Shown here piece by piece: positions 43,636 to 51,266 of a stretch of 64,000 nucleotides of DNA. Numbering within the stretch: the first letter of the stretch is position 1; each line of letters starts with the position of its first letter. Position numbers and translations under genes: made by a program. The notes below the pieces were generated by a model, which saw only the letters and a program-made list of their open reading frames with translations, searched no databases and was not told the origin of the DNA. This stretch comes from DATGUA01 sp035301545 (GTDB taxonomy: Bacteria > Bacillota > Clostridia > Tissierellales > Tissierellaceae): the NCBI GenBank assembly GCA_035301545.1, contig DATGUA010000025.1:17871-81870 (forward strand), read 5' to 3'.

Positions 43636-45549
43636 ATGGAAATGATAAGTATAACTTTACCTGATGGTTCAGTAAAAAAACATGAAAAAGGATCAACAGT
43701 ATATGATATAACTAAAGATATATCTAAAGGATTAGCAAGGGAAGCTGTAGGAGCAGTAGTAAACGAAGATATAAGAGGAATGCAAGAAGAGGTAAATGAA
43801 GATTCAACATTTAGAGTAGTTAAATTTGAAGACAAAGAAGGAAAGGAAATATTTTGGCATACTTCAGCTCATATAATGGCATTAGCAGTACAAAATCTTT
43901 TTCCAGATGTAAAATTTGCTATAGGTCCTGCTATAGATAATGGATTTTATTATGATTTTGATACAGAGCATAGATTTACTCCAAAAGATTTAGAAAAAAT
44001 TGAAGATGAAATGAAAAGAATTGCTAAAGAAGCTCATGTATTAGAAAGATTTACAATGGAGAGAGATGAAGCTTTAGAATATTTTAAAGAAAGAGATGAA
44101 AAGTATAAGGTAGATTTAATAGAAAATTTTCCTGAAGATGAGGAAATTTCTTTTTATAAATTAGGAGAATTTACTGATCTTTGTGCAGGTCCACATCTAT
44201 ATGATACTAAGAAAGTAAAGGCAATAAAACTATTAAGTATTGCTGGAGCATATTGGCGTGGAGATGAAAATAATGAAATGCTACAAAGGATTTATGGTAC
44301 AACATATGAAAAGAAAAAAGATCTAGAAGAATATCTTCATAGATTAGAAGAAGCAGAGAAAAGAGACCATAGAAAATTAGGTAGAGAATTAGATCTATTT
44401 TCTATGCAAGAAGAAGGACCAGGATTCCCATTTTTCCATCCAAAAGGAATGATAGTTAGAAATGAATTAGAAGATTATTGGAAAGAAGAACATAGAAAAA
44501 GAGGATATGATGAAATAAAGACTCCATTAATCTTAAATGAAAAACTATGGCATGAATCAGGTCACTGGGATCATTATAAGGAAAATATGTATTTAACTAA
44601 GATTGATGATGAAGATTATGCAATTAAGCCTATGAACTGTCCAGGGTCTATTTTAGTATACAAATCTAAACTTCATAGCTATAGAGATTTACCATTAAGA
44701 TGGGGAGAATTAGGATTAGTTCATAGACATGAATTATCAGGAGCACTACATGGTTTAATGAGAGTTAGAAGTTTTACTCAAGATGATGCCCATCTATATA
44801 CATTACCATCTCAAATCAAAGATGAATTAGTTAAGACTATAGAGTTAGCAGATGATATGTATAAAGTATTTGGATTTAAATATCATATAGAATTATCTAC
44901 AAGACCAGAAAATTCTATGGGAAGTGAAGAACAATGGGAAATGGCTACTAATGGATTGATAGAAGCATTAGAAGAAAAAGAAATTGACTATATAGTTAAT
45001 GAAGGTGATGGAGCATTTTATGGTCCGAAAATAGATTTCCAATTGGAAGACGCTATAGGTAGAACTTGGCAATGTGGAACTATACAATTAGATTTCCAAA
45101 TGCCAGAAAGATTTGATATATCATATGTAGATAAAGACAATGAAAGAAAAAGACCAGTAATGATTCACAGAACTATATTTGGTAGTATGGAAAGATTTAT
45201 GGGAATATTAATAGAACATTATGCAGGTAAATTCCCAGTATGGTTAGCTCCAGTTCAGGCAACTATACTACCAATTTCAGATAAATTTAATGATTATGCA
45301 TATGAATTACAGAAAAAATTGAAAGATAAAGGTATTAGAGTAGAAGTAGATAGTAGATCTGAAAAAGTTGGGTATAAGATAAGAGAAGCAAGACTTCAAA
45401 GAGTACCTTATATATTAGTAATAGGTGAAAAGGAAATAGAAAATAATCTAGTATCAGTAAACAAAAGAGACCATGGGGATCAAGGTCAAATGAAGACTGA
45501 AGAATTTGTAGATATGGTATTAGAAGAAATAAAAAATAAAAGACAATAA
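43636..45549 (+). CDS. thrS: Threonyl-tRNA synthetase
   Basis: A class II synthetase of 637 residues with all domains: N-terminal TGS (ISITLPDGSVKKHEKGSTVY), the second editing domain (HTSAHIMALAVQ ... CAGPHL), catalytic core with the zinc ligands in MNCPGS, HRHELSG and near MIHRTIFG, and the C-terminal anticodon domain. The start ATG at 43636 lies after ATAGGAGGA; the ATG at 43618 is upstream of that site. Single gene controlled by the T-box, ended by the hairpin at 45551-45583. Confidence 0.97.
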   Translation: MEMISITLPDGSVKKHEKGSTVYDITKDISKGLAREAVGAVVNEDIRGMQEEVNEDSTFRVVKFEDKEGKEIFWHTSAHIMALAVQNLFPDVKFAIGPAIDNGFYYDFDTEHRFTPKDLEKIEDEMKRIAKEAHVLERFTMERDEALEYFKERDEKYKVDLIENFPEDEEISFYKLGEFTDLCAGPHLYDTKKVKAIKLLSIAGAYWRGDENNEMLQRIYGTTYEKKKDLEEYLHRLEEAEKRDHRKLGRELDLFSMQEEGPGFPFFHPKGMIVRNELEDYWKEEHRKRGYDEIKTPLILNEKLWHESGHWDHYKENMYLTKIDDEDYAIKPMNCPGSILVYKSKLHSYRDLPLRWGELGLVHRHELSGALHGLMRVRSFTQDDAHLYTLPSQIKDELVKTIELADDMYKVFGFKYHIELSTRPENSMGSEEQWEMATNGLIEALEEKEIDYIVNEGDGAFYGPKIDFQLEDAIGRTWQCGTIQLDFQMPERFDISYVDKDNERKRPVMIHRTIFGSMERFMGILIEHYAGKFPVWLAPVQATILPISDKFNDYAYELQKKLKDKGIRVEVDSRSEKVGYKIREARLQRVPYILVIGEKEIENNLVSVNKRDHGDQGQMKTEEFVDMVLEEIKNKRQ

Positions 45550-45550
45550 A

Positions 45551-45583
45551 AAATGGGAGAGTTTACACTCTTCCATTTTTTTA
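45551..45583. terminator. Bidirectional terminator between thrS and ftsH-like gene
   Basis: AAATGGGAGAGT pairs with ACTCTTCCATTT around TTAC, with A- and T-runs on both sides. Confidence 0.85.
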
Positions 45584-47131
45584 TGTGGCAAGATCTGAAG
45601 ATTTTTTATTTCTATCAAATATATCATCTAATTCATCACTATCTATAGTCTCATTCTCAATAAGATGATCTGCTATAATTCTAAGAATCTTTTTATTATC
45701 ATTAATTATTTTTATACTATTTTGATAGGCTCTATCTGTGATATTTTTTATCTCAACACGTATAGTATCATAATTATATCTGATATAGGTTTCATCTAAG
45801 GCTAATGCTCCTAGGGGACTCATACCATAGCTACAAACCATTTCTCTAGCTAGATTAGTTGCTTTACTTAAATCATCTTTAGACCCAGTAGTGATTTCAT
45901 CAAAGATAATTTGTTCAGCTGCTCTACCAGCCATTAAAGCACTAATTTTATACTCTAATTCTTTTTTACTTAATAGGTATCTTTCCTCATCAGGAAATTG
46001 TAATACATATCCTAAAGCCTGGCCTCTCGGTATAATAGAGATTTTCTGTACTGTGTCTATATTCAACAATCTTGAAACTAAAGCATGACCTGCCTCATGA
46101 ATAGCTACTGTATGTTTTTCTTCGAGTAATACATTAGGATTTTTAACTTCTAATCCAGCCACAACCCTTTCAATAGCTGCATCAAATTCAAGGGCAGAAA
46201 TTAATTTCTTTTGGTTTCTAACTGCAATTATTGCAGCTTCATTAGCAATATTAGCTAATTGGGCACCAGATAGGCCTGTAGTCTTTTTAGCTATAGATTG
46301 AGTGCAAACATCTTTATCTAACGGTTTATCCTCAGTGTGAACTTCTAAGATTCTTTCTCTAGCTAATTTATTAGGATTACCAACAAACACATGTCTATCA
46401 AAACGTCCAGGCCTTAGTAAAGCTTCATCTAGTAGATCTAATCTATTTGTTGCTGCTATAACTATAACTGTATCATCAGTAGCAAAACCATCTAATTCAA
46501 CTAATAATTGGTTTAGGGTTTGGTCCTTCTCATTATTTGATTCTGCATTTCTACTAGCTCCTATAGCATCTATTTCATCTATAAAGATAATACTAGGAGA
46601 ATCTTTTTTAGCTTTTTCAAATAGGGAACGAACTCTTTTTGCACCTACACCTACATATTTTTCTACGAATTCAGAACCACTTGCATATAAAAAGTTAGAA
46701 TCTGTTTCTCCAGCTACTGCTTTGGCTAATAATGTTTTACCAGTTCCAGGTGGACCATAAAAAAGTATACCTTTAGGTATTTTTGCACCCATTTTTTGAT
46801 ATTTGAAATAGTTGTTAACAAAATCAATAGTTTCTTGTAATTCTTCTTTAATTTCTTCAAGACCTGCTACATCCTTAAATGATATATCAGGTTTATCATT
46901 TTGATTATTGTTTTGTTTTTCAACAGATGAGATAGATGGAACTAATTGAGGATGGAGATCAGTCTTTATATAATATGTTAATAAAGCTACTGTAATAGCC
47001 CATACTGACATTTTTCCAAAAGTAGTAATATCTTTAAAATCTTCTATAGGCCAAAAGATATCATATATTAATGATATAGATGCTACTATTCCTAGTAGAA
47101 GAAAAAAGAGAATAAATCTTTTCTTTTTCAA
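45581..47131 (-). CDS. Short FtsH-type AAA zinc metalloprotease
   Basis: A 516-residue membrane-anchored AAA protease. TM1 (about residues 5-24) and TM2 (about 38-55) are separated by only some 15 residues, so the usual extracytoplasmic domain of FtsH is missing. Walker A is FYGPPGTGKTLLAKA near 130, Walker B IIFIDEIDAIG near 185, SRH RLDLLDEALLRPGRFDRH near 235, and the zinc site HEAGHAL near 345. I place the start at TTG 47131, since AGGAGGG lies just before it; the ATG at 47170 has no site. The housekeeping FtsH is probably elsewhere. Confidence 0.9.
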   Translation of the reverse strand: MKKKRFILFFLLLGIVASISLIYDIFWPIEDFKDITTFGKMSVWAITVALLTYYIKTDLHPQLVPSISSVEKQNNNQNDKPDISFKDVAGLEEIKEELQETIDFVNNYFKYQKMGAKIPKGILFYGPPGTGKTLLAKAVAGETDSNFLYASGSEFVEKYVGVGAKRVRSLFEKAKKDSPSIIFIDEIDAIGASRNAESNNEKDQTLNQLLVELDGFATDDTVIVIAATNRLDLLDEALLRPGRFDRHVFVGNPNKLARERILEVHTEDKPLDKDVCTQSIAKKTTGLSGAQLANIANEAAIIAVRNQKKLISALEFDAAIERVVAGLEVKNPNVLLEEKHTVAIHEAGHALVSRLLNIDTVQKISIIPRGQALGYVLQFPDEERYLLSKKELEYKISALMAGRAAEQIIFDEITTGSKDDLSKATNLAREMVCSYGMSPLGALALDETYIRYNYDTIRVEIKNITDRAYQNSIKIINDNKKILRIIADHLIENETIDSDELDDIFDRNKKSSDLAT

Positions 47132-47279
47132 TATATCCCTCCTAAGTTTTTCTAATTTTAGTGTATCCATAATTAGGTTTTATATAAGAAGGAATTAAAA
47201 ATTATTTAGTATTTGTTTTTATAAATTAATATAGTAGAATAATAATATAAGTAGATAGTATTAATCGTAAAATAAAAAT

Positions 47280-47308
47280 TTGACAAAAATAAAATCTTCA
47301 TATATACT
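47280..47308 (+). promoter_or_regulatory. Promoter of the infC-rpmI-rplT operon
   Basis: TTGACA (47280-47285), 17-base spacer, TATACT (47303-47308). Confidence 0.82.
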
Positions 47309-47314
47309 TAAGAA

Positions 47315-47475
47315 AGTAAAGTAAATATAGTTACAAGTAGAAGTGTCCGCTTCTCACCTTATAGCGAAGGCTCATAAGGTCGAAAACTTTTAATTAGGCT
47401 TAAATAAATCTTATTATATTAGATTTATTATTTTTGGGCGTTTAGCGGGTATATCTATACCCGCTTTTATTTATG
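47315..47475 (+). promoter_or_regulatory. infC operon leader (L20-type autoregulatory leader) with attenuator
   Basis: The leader contains paired blocks (GAAGTGTCCGCTTC; CACCTTATAGCG with CATAAGG; AAATAAATCT with AGATTTATT) and ends with the terminator AGCGGGTAT-ATCT-ATACCCGCT plus T-run (47444-47475) before the infC binding site. In Firmicutes L20 binds such leaders to cause premature termination. Assignment to that family is by position and appearance. Confidence 0.75.
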
Positions 47476-47499
47476 TAAAATTATAGGAGGTGCTTTGTT

Positions 47500-48009
47500 A
47501 TTAAGGAACTTCAGATCAATGAAGAAATAAGAGAGAAAAAAGTGAGATTAATCGATGTTAATGGTGAGCAATTAGGTGTTGTATCTATAAGAGAGGCGTT
47601 AGATACTGCTTTTGATAGGAAACTAGATTTAGTAAAGGTAGCACCAAATGCAAAACCACCAGTATGTAGAATTATGGATTATGGTAAGTATAAGTATGAA
47701 GCTGAAAAAAGGGAACAAGAAGCGAGAAAGAAACAAAATGTTATGAATCTAAAAGAAGTACGCTTAACCCCAAACATCGAAATCCATGATTTGAAGGTAA
47801 AGGCAAGAAATGCTAATAGATTCCTAAAAGGCGGAGACAAAGTTAAAGTATCTGTAAGATTTAGGGGCAGAGAAATGGGTAGTAAAAATTTAGGTAAAGA
47901 AGTCTTAGACCAATTCATTGAATTGACTAAAGATGAAGGTATGATTGATAAACCAGCAAAAATGGAAGGAAGAAACATGGTTATGTTTCTAGTTCCAAAG
48001 ACAGAATAA
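47500..48009 (+). CDS. infC: Translation initiation factor IF-3, AUU start
   Basis: A 169-residue IF-3 that discriminates initiator tRNA and non-standard start codons. The family N-terminus [20 protein letters not shown] is encoded in frame from ATT at 47500, nine bases after a perfect site AGGAGG (47485-47490); no ATG, GTG or TTG lies in frame between the site and this codon. The GTG at 47542, where simple ORF calls begin, would remove 14 conserved residues. AUU starts are known for infC of E. coli and allow IF-3 to repress itself. The N- and C-terminal domains are complete. Confidence 0.95.
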   Translation: MKELQINEEIREKKVRLIDVNGEQLGVVSIREALDTAFDRKLDLVKVAPNAKPPVCRIMDYGKYKYEAEKREQEARKKQNVMNLKEVRLTPNIEIHDLKVKARNANRFLKGGDKVKVSVRFRGREMGSKNLGKEVLDQFIELTKDEGMIDKPAKMEGRNMVMFLVPKTE

Positions 48010-48026
48010 ATTTGGGAGGTTGCATT

Positions 48027-48221
48027 ATGGCAAAGATGAAAACACATAAAGGTTCAGCAAAGAGATTTAAAAGAACTGGAACAGGAAAAATAAAAAGACA
48101 TAAAGCTTATAGAAGTCACTTAACAGGAAAAAAGTCTCAAAAGAGAATTAGAAATCTAAGAAAAAGTGCTTTAGTAAGCAAAGGGGATCAAAAAAGAATT
48201 GATTCTATGATACCAAGATAA
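48027..48221 (+). CDS. rpmI: 50S ribosomal protein L35
   Basis: A 64-residue basic protein with the family opening [20 protein letters not shown] and the block [15 protein letters not shown]. The ATG at 48027 follows GGGAGG; the upstream codons MGGCI precede or overlap that site. It lies between infC and rplT in the conserved order. Confidence 0.96.
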   Translation: MAKMKTHKGSAKRFKRTGTGKIKRHKAYRSHLTGKKSQKRIRNLRKSALVSKGDQKRIDSMIPR

Positions 48222-48247
48222 GATTATATATTAGGAGGACATATTAA

Positions 48248-48598
48248 ATGGCAAGAGTTAAGAGAGGAACAAATACAAGAAGAAGACATAAAAAAGTATT
48301 AAAACAAGCTAAAGGTTATTATGGTGCAAAGAGTAAATTATATAGACCTGCTAAGCAAGCTGTTATGAAATCATTAAATTATTCATATATAGGTAGAAAA
48401 CAAAGAAAAAGAGATTTTAGAAAAATGTGGATTACTAGAATAAATGCTGCAGCTAGAGCAAATGGCATGAGCTATAGTAGATTTATTAATGGGCTAAAAA
48501 AAGCTGATATAGAAATCAATAGAAAAATGCTATCAGAAATGGCAATTCACGATGAAGCTGGATTTACTAAATTAGTTGAAATTGCAAAAAATAGTTAA
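48248..48598 (+). CDS. rplT: 50S ribosomal protein L20
   Basis: A 116-residue protein, complete, with [20 protein letters not shown] at the start and the C-terminal globular domain ([20 protein letters not shown]). L20 is needed for early 50S assembly and is the likely repressor of this operon through the leader upstream of infC. AGGAGG precedes the ATG by nine bases. Confidence 0.97.
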   Translation: MARVKRGTNTRRRHKKVLKQAKGYYGAKSKLYRPAKQAVMKSLNYSYIGRKQRKRDFRKMWITRINAAARANGMSYSRFINGLKKADIEINRKMLSEMAIHDEAGFTKLVEIAKNS

Positions 48599-48601
48599 TT
48601 G

Positions 48602-48630
48602 AAAAGTTCCTGATGGAACTTTTTATTTTT
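48602..48630 (+). terminator. Terminator of the infC operon
   Basis: AAAAGTTCC-TGAT-GGAACTTTT with T-rich tail. Confidence 0.85.
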
Positions 48631-48671
48631 TATTTGTATCTGAATGTTTGATATAATAAAAGTTAGTATAT

Positions 48672-48691
48672 TAATACCTATATAGGTATTA
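48672..48691. promoter_or_regulatory. 20-base perfect palindrome upstream of trkA-like gene
   Basis: TAATACCTAT/ATAGGTATTA is a perfect palindrome located 15 bases after an extended -10 (TGATATAAT, 48649-48657) and 48 bases before the gene. It is nested inside a wider AAAAGTTA ... TAACTTTT repeat (48657-48664 with 48704-48711). It could be an operator or a 5' RNA hairpin. Confidence 0.45.
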
Positions 48692-48739
48692 GTTAGATTA
48701 GTATTAACTTTTATATAGTGATATGAGGAGGAATATAGT

Positions 48740-49396
48740 ATGAAGTCATTTGCAGTAATAGGTTGTGGAAGATTTGGATCATCTGTTGCTAAAACTCTAT
48801 TTGAATTAGGTAATAAAGTATTAGTAGTTGATGAAGATCCTGATACTGTTGAAAAAATATCTAAATATGCAACTGAAGCAGTTGAAGCTAATGTCAAAAA
48901 TGAAGCAGAATTGTCAAGATTAAATTTAAATAGATATGATGTAGTAATAATTAGTATAGGTTCTAATATGGAATCATCTATATTATCAACATTATTAGTT
49001 AAAGAATTAGGAGCAAAAAACATAGTAGCACAAGCACAATCAGAATTACATGGAAGAATATTAATTAGAAATGGTGCTGATAAAGTTATTTTCCCAGAAA
49101 TGGACATGGGAGTTAAAGTAGCTCATAATTTAACTGCAAATAATGTATTAGAATATGTACAATTATCACCTGATCTTTCTATTATGGAATTTTCAATATT
49201 ATCAAATTGGGATGGAAAATCCATATCTGAATTAAAACTTAGAAATAAATATGGCATAAATGTTATTGCAGTGAAAAGACAAGATGAAGTAATACCTTCT
49301 CCAGAGCCAGACTTTATTTTAAAACATTATGATGTATTAGTAATAATCGGAAGTGAAGAAAAGATAAAAGGATTGGACTTTAAATCTAATGGGTAA
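48740..49396 (+). CDS. TrkA/KtrA-type potassium transport regulatory protein
   Basis: A 218-residue RCK protein. The N-terminal Rossmann domain binds NAD(H)/ATP (FAVIGCGRFGSSVAKTL with GxGxxG, then an acidic VVDEDPD), and the C-terminal TrkA_C domain (MEFSILSNWDGKSISELKLR) may bind c-di-AMP. It gates a Trk/Ktr channel subunit that is not in this window. The ATG follows GAGGAGG. It overlaps the next gene by eight bases. Confidence 0.9.
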   Translation: MKSFAVIGCGRFGSSVAKTLFELGNKVLVVDEDPDTVEKISKYATEAVEANVKNEAELSRLNLNRYDVVIISIGSNMESSILSTLLVKELGAKNIVAQAQSELHGRILIRNGADKVIFPEMDMGVKVAHNLTANNVLEYVQLSPDLSIMEFSILSNWDGKSISELKLRNKYGINVIAVKRQDEVIPSPEPDFILKHYDVLVIIGSEEKIKGLDFKSNG

Positions 49397-50189
49397 AATA
49401 ATAGAGATAAGTTCTTTAAATAATCCTTTAATTAAAGAAATAAAAGGACTATATAGAAAAAGAAATAGATGGAAGAAAAAAACTTTTATAATAGAAGGAA
49501 TAAAAATAGTAAATGAAGCTTTAATTAATAATATAGAATTAGAGTATTTAGTTTATTCTGATTCTTTATTAGAAAATCAGGAAGGTAATGAACTTTTAAA
49601 TAGGATTTATAATAGGGATAATATTATAAAAGTTACGAATAAAGTTTTTAAAGAGATATCAGATACAGAGAATCCACAGGGAATATTAGGAGTAGTAAGA
49701 TTTAATAATAATGATTTTAAAGATATAGAAAAACTAGATAAGCCATCATTATTATTTTTAGATGAGATTCAAGATCCAGGAAATATGGGAACCATTATTA
49801 GAAGTGGAGATGCATTTAATATAGATGGAATAATTTTGGGGAAAGGTTGTGTAGATCCATATAATTCTAAGGTAATAAGATCTACTATGGGATCTATATT
49901 TAGACTGCCTATATATATGTGTGAAGATATATTAGATTGTTTACAAGATTTTAAAGATATAGGCTTAGATATACTAGCAACATCCTTAGAAGGAAAACCA
50001 CTTTATGATAAAAATCTTAATAATGGATTTGTATGTATAATAGGTAATGAATCTAGAGGAGTATCTAAAGATATATTAAATATGGTTCAAGAAGAAATAA
50101 GTATACCTATGGCTGGTGGAGCAGAATCTTTAAATGCAGGAGTTGCAGCATCTATAATTATGTATGAAGTAATGAAGAAAAGACTTTAA
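49389..50189 (+). CDS. TrmH/SpoU-family RNA 2'-O-methyltransferase
   Basis: A 266-residue SPOUT enzyme. The N-terminal substrate-binding domain (SLNNPLIKEIKGLYRKRNRW ... FIIEGIKIVNEAL) is followed by the trefoil-knot SAM domain with DEIQDPGNMGTIIRSGDAF, CVIGNESRGVSKDIL and IPMAGGAESLNAGVAASIIMYE. It resembles RlmB/YsgA-like 23S rRNA methyltransferases; the target base is not known. Located just before pheS, the usual clostridial and bacillar position for ysgA. Start ATG inside the trkA-like gene with a weak site. Confidence 0.9.
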   Translation: MGKIIEISSLNNPLIKEIKGLYRKRNRWKKKTFIIEGIKIVNEALINNIELEYLVYSDSLLENQEGNELLNRIYNRDNIIKVTNKVFKEISDTENPQGILGVVRFNNNDFKDIEKLDKPSLLFLDEIQDPGNMGTIIRSGDAFNIDGIILGKGCVDPYNSKVIRSTMGSIFRLPIYMCEDILDCLQDFKDIGLDILATSLEGKPLYDKNLNNGFVCIIGNESRGVSKDILNMVQEEISIPMAGGAESLNAGVAASIIMYEVMKKRL

Positions 50190-50227
50190 TATAATTATGG
50201 GAGCTGATCGATAGGAGGGACAATTTA

Positions 50228-51250
50228 ATGAAAGAGAATCTAGAAGAGATTCGTAAATTATCATTACAATATATAGAAGATGTTTCTGATCTAGTAGAAT
50301 TAGACAAGTTAAGAGTAAAGTATTTAGGAAAAAAGGGAGAATTAACCAAGGTTTTAAGGGGTATGGGAAAATTAGATCCAGAAATGAGACCTGTAGTAGG
50401 ACAATTAGCTAATGAAATAAGAAATGAGATTGAAGAGAAAATTTCTCAAGTAAAAGAAGAATTTAAAAATCAAGAAAAGGAAGAAAGAATGAAGGAAGAA
50501 AAGATAGATATTACTATTTCTTCTAATAAGGAAAGATTAGGACATAGACATCCACTTCTTAAAACTATGGAAGAATTAGAAAATTTATTTATGAATATGG
50601 GCTTTACTATTGTAGAAGGGCCAGAAATAGATACAGTCGAGAATAATTTTGATGCACTAAATTCACCAGAAGATCACCCATCTAGAGATCTTTCAGATAC
50701 TTTTTATATTACAGATGACACATTACTTAGAACTCATACATCTACAGTACAGATTAGGGCTATGAAAGAAATGGGAGCTCCTTTAAAAATGATATCTGCT
50801 GGTAGAACATTTAGGTTTGATGATGTAGATGATACCCACTCACCTATGTTTCATCAATTAGAAGGATTAGTAGTAGATGAAAACATATCTATGGCAAATT
50901 TAATTCATACATTAGATATATTTATTAAAGAATTATTTGGTGAAGATATGAAAACACGATATAGACCCCATCATTTTCCATTTACAGAACCAAGTGCTGA
51001 AGTAGATGTTTCCTGTCTTGAATGTAAAGGCGAAGGTTGTAATTTATGTAATCATACAGGATGGAGTTTAGAGCTATTAGGTTGTGGAATGGTCCATCCA
51101 AAAGTACTAGAAAACTGTGGAATAGATTCGGAAAAATACACTGGATTTGCCTTTGGTATGGGTATAGATAGAATTACTATGGTAAAATACGGAATAAATA
51201 ATATAAGATTATTATTTGAAAATGATAATAGGTTTTTAGAGCAATTTTAG
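50228..51250 (+). CDS. pheS: Phenylalanyl-tRNA synthetase alpha subunit
   Basis: A 340-residue class II catalytic subunit. N-terminal coiled coil to about residue 85, motif 1 near GFTIVEGPEIDTVENNFDAL, motif 2 FRFDDVDDTHSPMFHQLEG near 200, motif 3 near GFAFGMGIDRITM at 310. The Cys-rich CLECKGEGCNLCNHTGW loop (four Cys) is present. AGGAGG precedes the ATG by eight bases. Operon with pheT after 16 bases; no T-box visible. Confidence 0.97.
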   Translation: MKENLEEIRKLSLQYIEDVSDLVELDKLRVKYLGKKGELTKVLRGMGKLDPEMRPVVGQLANEIRNEIEEKISQVKEEFKNQEKEERMKEEKIDITISSNKERLGHRHPLLKTMEELENLFMNMGFTIVEGPEIDTVENNFDALNSPEDHPSRDLSDTFYITDDTLLRTHTSTVQIRAMKEMGAPLKMISAGRTFRFDDVDDTHSPMFHQLEGLVVDENISMANLIHTLDIFIKELFGEDMKTRYRPHHFPFTEPSAEVDVSCLECKGEGCNLCNHTGWSLELLGCGMVHPKVLENCGIDSEKYTGFAFGMGIDRITMVKYGINNIRLLFENDNRFLEQF

Positions 51251-51266
51251 GGAGAGGAGGGTATAG

